From NCBI GenBank assembly GCA_050486105.1, contig JBJHCR010000003.1:1-64000 (forward strand): 64,000 nt of DNA. The letters are read 5' to 3'. The translations under genes were made by a program, and so were the position numbers. Of the stretch, positions 34,205 to 41,403 are shown piece after piece. Each line of letters starts with the position of its first letter. Position 1 is the first letter of the stretch. The DNA comes from JAEXNA01 sp050486105 (GTDB lineage Bacteria > Vulcanimicrobiota > Xenobia > Xenobiales > JADMJV01). The notes beneath the pieces were generated by a model. It did not search any database. It had not been told where the DNA came from and was given only the letters and a program-made list of their open reading frames with translations.

Positions 34205-35000
34205 CCTTTACGTCTCCGAGACTATCTTTCTGCAGTCGAGCGCGGTTCCTTTTTCCTGGATTGACGTTTTTCGCTAAACCGAGACCGATGAGAACGAGAA
34301 TGGCGCATACCGATTGCGAGGCTAACGAAAGTTCAGGGGGATCGTAGTCTCGCCACGTTTCCAAGATTGCCCGAACGACTCCGTACAGAGCTAGGGCCAA
34401 GCCGGCAGTCTGACCTGTTGCCTCTCGTTTCGGTAGCATCAAGAGTATCAAGCCACAGGCTATCAGGGATAGGCTCAGATAAAGCATGATTGGATGCCGG
34501 GCTTCGCCATCCACCAGAAAGGCCCATGGTACGGATGTTTTCGTCCCGTGCTCACCGTACCAACTCAACAGGCAACCCAGCCTACCGATCCCCCAACCGA
34601 TCAGAGCGGGAGGGGCAAAAGCGTCCAGGAACAGTAAGATCGGTTGGTTCTTGTACTTCAGAGTGCACAGCAATCCTATCAGGCCTCCGATCAACCCTCC
34701 GTAGCTGACCATCCCACCTTCCCAGAAAGCCAACCAGGTCTCGGGCCGGTTCCAAGTCCCAGGGCTGATCAGTACGTAGGCGAATCGGGCCCCGATCAAT
34801 CCACCGAGTACCATGAATGGGACAAAATCCTCGATTTGGGCGGAGAGTTCCTTAGAAAGGCGCTTTCGAGTGAGAAAGTAGCAGACCAGCGCCCCGGTCA
34901 TGAAAGCCAATCCGTGGGCGGAAACCCAGAATGGACCGAGGAAGTGTACTGGTGGAGGCGGCGTGAAGGGAATGGCAGCCAAGAGCACTTGAAAATTCAA
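34197..35000 (-). CDS. lgt: Prolipoprotein diacylglyceryl transferase
   Basis: This 267-aa membrane protein has about seven transmembrane segments and the Lgt landmarks: GGLIGARFAYVL, EGGMVSYGGLIGG and IGRLGCLLSWYGEHGT. The last corresponds to the Lgt signature G-R-x-G-N-F-x-N-x-E, with Arg kept and the usual Asn replaced by Cys, as in several divergent Lgt branches. Lgt adds diacylglycerol from phosphatidylglycerol to the lipobox cysteine, matching the lipoprotein encoded at 6467. It overlaps the HTH gene upstream by 4 bp and the beta-hairpin gene downstream by 8 bp. Confidence 0.88.
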   Translation of the reverse strand: MNFQVLLAAIPFTPPPPVHFLGPFWVSAHGLAFMTGALVCYFLTRKRLSKELSAQIEDFVPFMVLGGLIGARFAYVLISPGTWNRPETWLAFWEGGMVSYGGLIGGLIGLLCTLKYKNQPILLFLDAFAPPALIGWGIGRLGCLLSWYGEHGTKTSVPWAFLVDGEARHPIMLYLSLSLIACGLILLMLPKREATGQTAGLALALYGVVRAILETWRDYDPPELSLASQSVCAILVLIGLGLAKNVNPGKRNRARLQKDSLGDVKVG

Positions 35001-35326
35001 GATTCGAGCGTGGACTTGGTTTTCAAGTTCTCCCAGATGAGTGGCAGAGAGCTCGGAGGGTGCACGCGATCCTCTTCCCAGGCTTGCACTATTTCAGGGG
35101 TCAAACCCAAATAATCAGCAGCCTCCTCCAAATTCAGGCCCGCTTTGAGGCGAGAGTCAAGGGATCGTTTGGCAAGTTCTTCCCGAGGCTGCTCTGAATG
35201 ATTACCCGGCAGCGATTCTGCCAGCAGCCGATCACCAAGCCGACGAAGCTTGCTGGGTTCAGCCTCTTTCCAAAAATCCGATCGTTCTTGCGGACTCAAT
35301 CGGGTGAGATCGGGACAATCTTTCAC
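34997..35326 (-). CDS. Small helix-turn-helix protein upstream of lgt
   Basis: I place the start at GTG 35326, with AGGAGAG just upstream; the longer open frame would run across the maf start. The 109-aa product has an N-terminal helical region and a C-terminal Xre-like helix-turn-helix (LNLEEAADYLGLTPEIVQAWEEDRVHPP). Its stop overlaps the lgt start by 4 bp. It may regulate this operon or act as a Fis/Xre-type DNA-binding protein. It is divergent from maf, with 50 bp between the starts. Confidence 0.65.
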   Translation of the reverse strand: MKDCPDLTRLSPQERSDFWKEAEPSKLRRLGDRLLAESLPGNHSEQPREELAKRSLDSRLKAGLNLEEAADYLGLTPEIVQAWEEDRVHPPSSLPLIWENLKTKSTLES

Positions 35327-35376
35327 GAAGCATCTCTCCTTGACCGGGGGCTGGGCCTGGGCTAAACTCGGGAGCC

Positions 35377-36018
35377 ATGAAGCCCTATGCGTCAACACCC
35401 TCGCTTTGTTTGGCCTCCCATTCTCCGCGTCGTCGAGAGCTCCTGGAACGTCTGGGTGTGCCATTTTTTGTTCAAGGTTCGGACCCTGGGGTGGAGGAAG
35501 CTGTCTCAGCCTTGGGTAGGGGTCACGAGGCCCAGAAGGTGGCAGCCCTTCGTGCTGCCATCAAGGGCAAGGCGACAGAGGACGGGCTGACATCGGCAGT
35601 CGAGCCATACTGGGGTGTGCTGGCCGTGGATACGGTGGTTTTTATCGGTGATCAAATCCTTGACAAGCCGAACAGTGTCCAGGAGGCCAAGCAGTTCTTG
35701 AAACTCCTTTCTGGTCAGCGTCACGGGGTGGTCAGCGCTCTTTGGCTGAAGACCGGGTCTGAAGTCTTCGAGCAACAATGCCTGACCTGGGTGACTTTCG
35801 ATGACTTGAGCGAAGGTGAGATCGAGAGTTACGCAGCCACCTCGGAACCCTATGATAAAGCTGGCGGTTACGGGATTCAAGGGCATGGGGGGCTATTTGT
35901 TGCCAAGCTGAACGGTTGCTACTTCAATGTCATGGGTTTACCCCTGAATGCGGTCTGGAGACTTTTGCAGAGGGCGGGTTATCCGCATGACTGTTCGACT
36001 CGGACTGCTGATGGCTGA
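35377..36018 (+). CDS. maf: Maf-like nucleotide pyrophosphatase
   Basis: This 213-aa protein has the family signatures: LASHSPRRRELLERLG, the catalytic AVDTVV with Asp, and EPYDKAGGYGIQG with GCYFNVMGLPL near the end. Maf proteins hydrolyse non-canonical or pyrimidine nucleoside triphosphates and are linked to septum formation; in many bacteria maf lies just before mreB. Here it is followed, with a 32-bp overlap, by the degenerate mreB-like gene, which keeps the classic order. Confidence 0.92.
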   Translation: MKPYASTPSLCLASHSPRRRELLERLGVPFFVQGSDPGVEEAVSALGRGHEAQKVAALRAAIKGKATEDGLTSAVEPYWGVLAVDTVVFIGDQILDKPNSVQEAKQFLKLLSGQRHGVVSALWLKTGSEVFEQQCLTWVTFDDLSEGEIESYAATSEPYDKAGGYGIQGHGGLFVAKLNGCYFNVMGLPLNAVWRLLQRAGYPHDCSTRTADG

Positions 36019-36979
36019 ACGCACGGGTATTCTGACCGGGGGGGATTTCAGCAGGGTTGCCGATTCTATAGAGGTCTTGCTTCGGGTGGTCGACGACAAA
36101 TTGGAATTCGCCTGGAGACAAGCTCGGAACTCAACCTGGACGGCGGTATTGGTTCCAGCTTGGGCTTTGCTCGGGGAGGATGCATCCATCGACCCTGTGT
36201 GGGGAGCTCACGCTCAAGCATGGCTTTCGAGGGGACGGTCGCCAATCGCGCTCTTTCCCTTGGGCTATCCCGGCGAGCCTGGGGTGGTTCGAGAATTCTT
36301 GAAACAGTTGGTGGTACACCACCTAAAATCTTCGCGAAGTCCTAGGGTGGTAGTAGGGCTGTCCACTTCAAGCGATTTGGAACGCGAAGTTTGGCAAGAG
36401 GTTTTCGATGAGGGTGGCTGGCAACTCTGTGGATTTTTGGCAGAGCCACTCTATCTTAGGACTCTGCATCGCGAGGTTCTCCAGGCCATCTCCGGGCCGG
36501 GGGATTTCTCCAAAATCCTTGTTCTCGAACTTCGCTTAAACGAGTTGAGGTGGCTGGCCCTGGAAGGGGACGAGGTCAAAGTGGAGGGCGGGGAACCCAG
36601 TTTGGGGTCCCGAACTTTGGTGCGTGACCTTCAGCACCGATTGCGTCACGCTCACTCCTTAGAAGTTTCAGAGTTGGTGGCGACGGCCTTACTTTTTTCA
36701 GAAAGGCGGACCGCCGAGTCTCAGGTGGCAGGTCGGCAACTGCATTCTGGGTTGCCCACCAAGGTCGACTTCGATATGAAGCAGTATTGGCTGCTCGCTT
36801 CCAAAGCCAGGAGCCGCTGGAACGAGTTGCAGGCTCAGATTGCGTTCAAGATTCTTGGTCGGGTTGAAGCGGACCCTTGGCGGCAACTCTCGGACCACGG
36901 TTGGCAGCTTGCGATCGACAGAACTCTTCCCCATTGGGCTAGGGAGCAGAATGCCGGCGACTTAGGACTCGTCAGATGA
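35987..36979 (+). CDS. Degenerate MreB-like actin homologue (nucleotide motifs lost)
   Basis: I choose ATG 35987 (330 aa, the usual MreB length). Collinear matches to MreB span the protein: AHAQAWLSRGRSPIALFPL (MreB GEEAKxMLGRTPxNIVAIRPL), PRVVVGLSTSSDLEREVWQE with GFLAEPL (PRVVVGVPSGITEVEKRAV...IEEPM), and GRQLHSGLPTKVDF (GRDLVTGLPKTxEI). The nucleotide-contacting motifs are gone: phosphate-1 GIDLGTAN is VRLGLLMAERTG, phosphate-2 DIGGGTTE is LELRLNELRW (180-189), and LTGGGALL is LAIDRTLPHW. It sits between maf and mreC, where mreB is expected, overlapping both. It is probably a non-nucleotide-binding MreB paralogue that scaffolds MreCD or caps true MreB. The assignment is inference from pattern and context. 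Confidence 0.72.
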   Translation: MTVRLGLLMAERTGILTGGDFSRVADSIEVLLRVVDDKLEFAWRQARNSTWTAVLVPAWALLGEDASIDPVWGAHAQAWLSRGRSPIALFPLGYPGEPGVVREFLKQLVVHHLKSSRSPRVVVGLSTSSDLEREVWQEVFDEGGWQLCGFLAEPLYLRTLHREVLQAISGPGDFSKILVLELRLNELRWLALEGDEVKVEGGEPSLGSRTLVRDLQHRLRHAHSLEVSELVATALLFSERRTAESQVAGRQLHSGLPTKVDFDMKQYWLLASKARSRWNELQAQIAFKILGRVEADPWRQLSDHGWQLAIDRTLPHWAREQNAGDLGLVR

Positions 36980-37710
36980 AAGGTGAGGTCAAGGTGAGTA
37001 TCCTGCTTCTAGGAGCCATGCTCATTTCGTTCTTGCTCGTTCCGGAGGGTTTCCTTGGAACCTCAGACTTGGCTTCGATGGCGAGAACGGCAGTCGTCAG
37101 GCTCTTGGGAGGTGCGTGGCGGACCGCTGAGGGCCCTTCGACTTTTTCCATGAACTCAGAGTTGTTAGAACAGAATCAACGACTGAGCCAACTCTTGTCC
37201 CTAAGGGGACGACTTTCTGGGAGCACCGCGGTGGCGACGGTTATACGGCGGGAACCCGAGGCCTGGTGGCTCTCGATCTGGGTTCGTTTTCGATTGACTA
37301 GCGAAATGCCTGAAGGTTCGGCCCTGGTAATGACTCCCGAAGGGCTCATAGGGGTCCTAGAGGCGTCTAAGATTTCCAGTCTGGGTTCTTCTGAGGGGCT
37401 CGATGAGGACGAGGAGTTTCTGGGACAGGTGCAATTATTGACTGCACCCACCACGCAACTGGCGGTCAACGTTGGTGGCGTATTGACTCCTTATCTCTTG
37501 GAAGGCACCGGCGGTCCACGTTTCCGTTTGCGGCCTCTCGAAAGAGACAAGGTGGCTGTGAGTTCCCGGGGGACCTTAGTCTCCACCGCTGGAAGTGGCC
37601 ATCTTTTTGTCGAAGGTCTCCCGGTTGCCGTGATTGAGGATGAACGTGGTGAGATGGCCGAGACGTTGCTTCGAGCCACTCCAGGACAGGTCCTATTGTG
37701 GTGGCATTAG
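36976..37710 (+). CDS. mreC: Rod-shape-determining protein MreC
   Basis: This 244-aa protein has an N-terminal transmembrane helix (about residues 8-24), a coiled-coil segment (about 58-80, NSELLEQNQRLSQLLSLR), then the MreC beta domains starting with VATVIRREPEAWWLSIWV and a second barrel with SRGTLVSTAGSGHLFVEGLPVA. MreC links the MreB cytoskeleton to PBP2 in the periplasm. It overlaps the MreB-like gene by 4 bp and mreD by 13 bp. A glycine/acidic loop (about 134-142) is a small insertion. Confidence 0.88.
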   Translation: MKGEVKVSILLLGAMLISFLLVPEGFLGTSDLASMARTAVVRLLGGAWRTAEGPSTFSMNSELLEQNQRLSQLLSLRGRLSGSTAVATVIRREPEAWWLSIWVRFRLTSEMPEGSALVMTPEGLIGVLEASKISSLGSSEGLDEDEEFLGQVQLLTAPTTQLAVNVGGVLTPYLLEGTGGPRFRLRPLERDKVAVSSRGTLVSTAGSGHLFVEGLPVAVIEDERGEMAETLLRATPGQVLLWWH

Positions 37711-38237
37711 AAGGTGAATCTCGGACCGAAGGGAGCTTGTTTGGGTTCGCTCTGTTGACCACTCTTGCCGTCCTGTCTTGGATCGTCTGGATCGGCTGGG
37801 CTCACGACGGATTGCTCTGTGCTCCGGCCGGAGATGCCGGCCTTTGCCTGGCCTTCGTTTTGAGCGTCTCGGGGGCCCGTCTTGGACTGTCCCTAGCAGC
37901 GTGGGTGATCTCGATTCTCTGGACCTCGATGTGGACGGGTGTGTCACCGCTTTGGCTTTACTTGACCGGGTGGCCAGCCTGGGTCATGCTGTCTTGGTCG
38001 GGCTTGACCGAGCCTCGTCGAGAGACTATGTGGTCAAGTGTCTTAGCGGCGGCCGCCCTGGTGTCCTTAATGAGGATTGGAGTGAAGTTGACCTATTCCG
38101 TGTTACCATCAAGTTTGGAGTTTCCGACTCTGACGGGCTGGACGCTTGCCGGGAGCCTTTGGGCTGAGGTCTTATCGAACACTGTCTTTGTCTTGGTCTT
38201 TCTGCTCGTCTTCAGAGTTTGGAGGCCTCGGTGTTAG
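37698..38237 (+). CDS. mreD: Rod-shape-determining protein MreD
   Basis: This 179-aa protein starts at GTG inside mreC and has five to six hydrophobic segments with short loops and almost no soluble part, the layout of MreD. MreD sequence is poorly conserved, so the call rests on topology, length (typically 160-180 aa) and position between mreC and mrdA. It likely anchors MreC and PBP2 in the inner membrane. It overlaps the downstream PBP2 gene. Confidence 0.75.
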   Translation: MVALEGESRTEGSLFGFALLTTLAVLSWIVWIGWAHDGLLCAPAGDAGLCLAFVLSVSGARLGLSLAAWVISILWTSMWTGVSPLWLYLTGWPAWVMLSWSGLTEPRRETMWSSVLAAAALVSLMRIGVKLTYSVLPSSLEFPTLTGWTLAGSLWAEVLSNTVFVLVFLLVFRVWRPRC

Positions 38238-40021
38238 AGTCCGACTTGAAAGCCCGAAGTAATCGACGAATCGGCCTGACGGTGGTCGTGCTGAGCTTGA
38301 TCTACCTGAGTGTCCTTTCGAGAGTTTGGACTCTCCAAGATGGTGCTCCCGAGACCTGGTCCAGATTGGCTCGAGCTCAGCAGATCCAAAACACTCATCA
38401 GCCGCCGCGCCGGGGGCGCATATTGGATCGCGAAGGCCGGGTCTTGGTCGACCACAGACCGATCTTTATCTTGCGCTTGGTGGAGGAACTCGACCTATCC
38501 GGACAGTTCCTATCCGAGCTTGAGCGGGTCCTCGGTCTTGATTCGGTTCGGAACTTGCTGGCCCAGGGACGAGTCCGGATTCCCCATGACCGGCTGGCAG
38601 CGGTATCCGAAGTGACCAGTTTGCACCCCGGATTGGTGCTCAGTGAAGCTTCGGCCCGGTCCTATCCTCACGGCAATCTGGCCGGACACGTCCTCGGTTA
38701 TGTGCAAGACTCGACCCCGTCTGCTGGAGGTGGGCGAGGCGTTCGAGGAGTCGAGGGATTAGAGGCCCAGTACGACGAGGTATTGTCGGGTGTTCCGGGT
38801 CTCCGAGAGGTCTTGGTCTCCGCTCAGGGGCTCCCTTTAGGCTTATTGTCCGCAACTCAGTCTCGCGAAGGGCGAGATATTCATCTGGCCCTAGACCTCA
38901 AGATTCAAAAGCGCACAGAGCAGGCCCTAAGCAAGGCCTCCGACCGGCTGAGAGGGAAGCGAGATCGACGACCGGAGGCCCCCAGCGTCGCTCTGGCGAT
39001 GGAGATACCGAGCGGAGAAATCTTGGCCATGGCCAGTCGTCCGAGCTATTCTCCAACGCTCTTCCTGGCGAGCGACGCCAAGCTCGGTGAGCTCCTGAAC
39101 GACCCGACAGCTCCTCTGATCAACCGAGCCATCGCCGGCTTGTATCCGGCAGCTTCCACCTTCAAACTGGTGACTGCCCTGTCCGTGCTGGAAGCAAAAC
39201 CCGAATGGGCGGCCGAGGGCTTTCATTGCAGCGGAAGCCAGACTATAGGTGAAACCGTCTTTCATTGCTTCGTCACCACGGGGCATGGGGCCTTGACCTT
39301 CGAAGAGGCTTTGGCTTATTCATGCGATACGGTATTCTATGACCTGGCTGTGCGCCTGGGACCCGAGCGTCTACTCAGTGGAGCTCAAGCCTTGGGATTC
39401 GGACAACCAACGGGCCTGGACCTCCCTGGAGAGCTGCCTGGCCTGCTGCCTACTCCAGCCTGGATAGAAAGAGAGTTTGAGAGACCCTGGTACGATGGAG
39501 ACTCGGCCAATTTGGGGGTCGGCCAAGGCTATCTCCTGGTAACTCCCATTCAACTGGCAGTCGGAGTCGCTCGTCTGCTCTGCGATCGACCACTTCAGCC
39601 CCGTCTACTGAAACAATCACAGGATCACGCTGTTCAACCCGTTTCCCTGAGACCTTCGCTCCGCAGGATCTGGAACGGTGCTCGGGGTGCCGTACTTTAT
39701 GGAACCTCCACTGGTGTCGATTTGCCGGGTCTGGAGGTTTCAGGAAAGACAGGTACTGCGGAGGCGCCCACCACTGAGGATAACCCCGAGGGACTGAACC
39801 ACGTTTGGTTCGTCGGCTGGGCTCCTGCTGAGGCTCCTGAAGTGGTTGCCCTAGCCTTTTTTGAGGGTTCGGGGGGCTATGGTGGAGAGGTCGCGGTGCC
39901 GGTGGTGGCAGAGATTTTGGACGCTTGGATGGAAGAGAGAAAACCAGGGGTTTCGCTAGAAGAGGTGAGTTTCAGAATTGTGGAACCCTGGAAGAAGGAT
40001 TCTGGGCCGCTGGTTCGGTAG
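38231..40021 (+). CDS. mrdA: Penicillin-binding protein 2 (elongation-specific transpeptidase)
   Basis: I choose GTG 38231, with GGAGG at 38221-38225, over a TTG 12 bp upstream. The 596-aa class B PBP has an N-terminal membrane anchor (about residues 15-32), a pedestal domain with RGRILDREGRVL, and a transpeptidase domain: S309-TFK (SxxK), S364-CD (SxD form, as is usual for PBP2) and K506-TG in SGKTGTAE. PBP2 cross-links peptidoglycan during side-wall growth with RodA and MreCD. No rodA follows; ftsZ is next, 62 bp downstream. The gene overlaps mreD by 7 bp. Confidence 0.92.
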   Translation: MLESDLKARSNRRIGLTVVVLSLIYLSVLSRVWTLQDGAPETWSRLARAQQIQNTHQPPRRGRILDREGRVLVDHRPIFILRLVEELDLSGQFLSELERVLGLDSVRNLLAQGRVRIPHDRLAAVSEVTSLHPGLVLSEASARSYPHGNLAGHVLGYVQDSTPSAGGGRGVRGVEGLEAQYDEVLSGVPGLREVLVSAQGLPLGLLSATQSREGRDIHLALDLKIQKRTEQALSKASDRLRGKRDRRPEAPSVALAMEIPSGEILAMASRPSYSPTLFLASDAKLGELLNDPTAPLINRAIAGLYPAASTFKLVTALSVLEAKPEWAAEGFHCSGSQTIGETVFHCFVTTGHGALTFEEALAYSCDTVFYDLAVRLGPERLLSGAQALGFGQPTGLDLPGELPGLLPTPAWIEREFERPWYDGDSANLGVGQGYLLVTPIQLAVGVARLLCDRPLQPRLLKQSQDHAVQPVSLRPSLRRIWNGARGAVLYGTSTGVDLPGLEVSGKTGTAEAPTTEDNPEGLNHVWFVGWAPAEAPEVVALAFFEGSGGYGGEVAVPVVAEILDAWMEERKPGVSLEEVSFRIVEPWKKDSGPLVR

Positions 40022-40083
40022 TTGGCAGCAGTCTACATCGGCAAACGGGCCCAGTCAAAAAAATGGCGAGGAAGAGGTAAGGG

Positions 40084-41403
40084 ATGGAAGAAGAATTAGT
40101 AGGTGCGTCCAGTGGAGAGAGCAAAGACCACTCGGTGAAGTCGGTAGAACCGAGTCTTGAGCCGAGCCTTGAGCCCTTGCCCCCCACGGCATCCTCTCCA
40201 TCTCTGCCGACCAAGCCTGCCCCTGCCAGAGGGAGGGCTGCCCAGAGCGGCGCTTCTGTTTCCGCCAAGCCCCCTGCTGCTCCAGCAGGAGGTGCGGCTC
40301 CCAAATCCGTACCGACTCCATCTCCGGACACCCGCCATCAACTCGAGCATTTCGCTGGAATCAAGGTGATCGGAGTCGGTGGTGCCGGGTGTAACGCGGT
40401 GAGCCGAATGATCCAAGAAGGGCTCGGAGGGGTTGAGTTCATTGCTATCAACACCGATGCTCAGGCCCTTTTCCTCTGTGACGCCGACCAGAGAATCCAC
40501 ATTGGTTCCCAAGTGACTAGGGGTCTAGGCGCAGGCTCCGCACCTGAGATTGGGCGCAAAGCGGTCGAAGAGAACGCCGATGAAGTACTCAAGGCCCTGG
40601 ACGGGGCAGACATGGTTTTTATCACTGCTGGGATGGGTGGAGGTACCGGGACCGGAGCCTCCCCGGTCGTGGCGGAGTTAGCCAGGCAAGCTGGAGCTCT
40701 GACCGTTGCGGTGGTTACGAAACCGTTTTCCTTTGAAGGTCAACGCAGAATGCAAATGGCAGAGCAAGGTATCGCTGAGTTGAAGAATAAGGTCGACACG
40801 ATCATTACTATTCCTAACGATCGCTTGCTCAAGATCGTCAGCGAGAAAGAAAACATTTCCGAGGCGTTCCGTTTGGCCGACGATGTTCTGAGAAACGGTG
40901 TTCAGGGCATCTCTGAGATCATCACCGTGCCAGGGCGCATCAACGTCGACTTCGCAGACGTGCAAACCATTATGGCCGACGCCGGCTCGGCGCTCTTGGG
41001 TATCGGTATCGCCTCAGGTGAAAACCGTGCGGTGGAAGCTGCCAGGGCGGCGATTTCATCACCTCTGCTCGAAGCTTCCATCGATGGAGCCACCGGAGTC
41101 CTCTTCAATATCACTGGTGGCAAAGACATGACACTCATCGAGTTGCACGAAGCTGCCAGAATCATTTCCGAAGCGGTGGACCCCGAGGCCCAGATCATTT
41201 TCGGTTCGGTCCAGGATGACCGCATGGAAGGCGAAATTCGGATTACCGTGGTGGCCACTGGTTTCCAACAGGCAAGCCCATCTCCCATCGACGAAGAGGA
41301 AAGCGGTTTTAGCCTGGGGGCTCTGAAAGAAGAGATTACTTTTGGGAGCGCCCTCAAGGATATTGAACTGGAANNNNNNNNNNGAAACATGGACGCATCG
41401 TGA
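40084..41403 (+). CDS. ftsZ: Cell division protein FtsZ with a long N-terminal extension
   Basis: The tubulin-like GTPase core begins at about residue 91 (IKVIGVGGAGCNA) and contains the G-box GGGTGTG (185-191) and the T7-loop region RINVDFADVQTIM. GTP-driven polymerisation of FtsZ forms the division ring. Before the core lies an ~88-residue extension, rich in Pro, Ala and Ser and likely disordered; most FtsZ have about 10 residues here. No internal start codon exists that would remove it, and a ribosome binding site (GAAGAGG) precedes the ATG. Ten N (41374-41383) fall in the C-terminal peptide that binds FtsA/ZipA-type anchors, so that motif cannot be read. The stop overlaps the polX start. 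Confidence 0.95.
   Translation: MEEELVGASSGESKDHSVKSVEPSLEPSLEPLPPTASSPSLPTKPAPARGRAAQSGASVSAKPPAAPAGGAAPKSVPTPSPDTRHQLEHFAGIKVIGVGGAGCNAVSRMIQEGLGGVEFIAINTDAQALFLCDADQRIHIGSQVTRGLGAGSAPEIGRKAVEENADEVLKALDGADMVFITAGMGGGTGTGASPVVAELARQAGALTVAVVTKPFSFEGQRRMQMAEQGIAELKNKVDTIITIPNDRLLKIVSEKENISEAFRLADDVLRNGVQGISEIITVPGRINVDFADVQTIMADAGSALLGIGIASGENRAVEAARAAISSPLLEASIDGATGVLFNITGGKDMTLIELHEAARIISEAVDPEAQIIFGSVQDDRMEGEIRITVVATGFQQASPSPIDEEESGFSLGALKEEITFGSALKDIELEXXXXNMDAS
41374..41383. other. Assembly gap (10 N) near the ftsZ 3' end
   Basis: The frame before the gap ends in DIELE and the frame after it ends in NMDAS and a stop, so the missing bases probably encode the conserved C-terminal peptide (consensus close to IPAFLRR). 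Confidence 0.9.
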
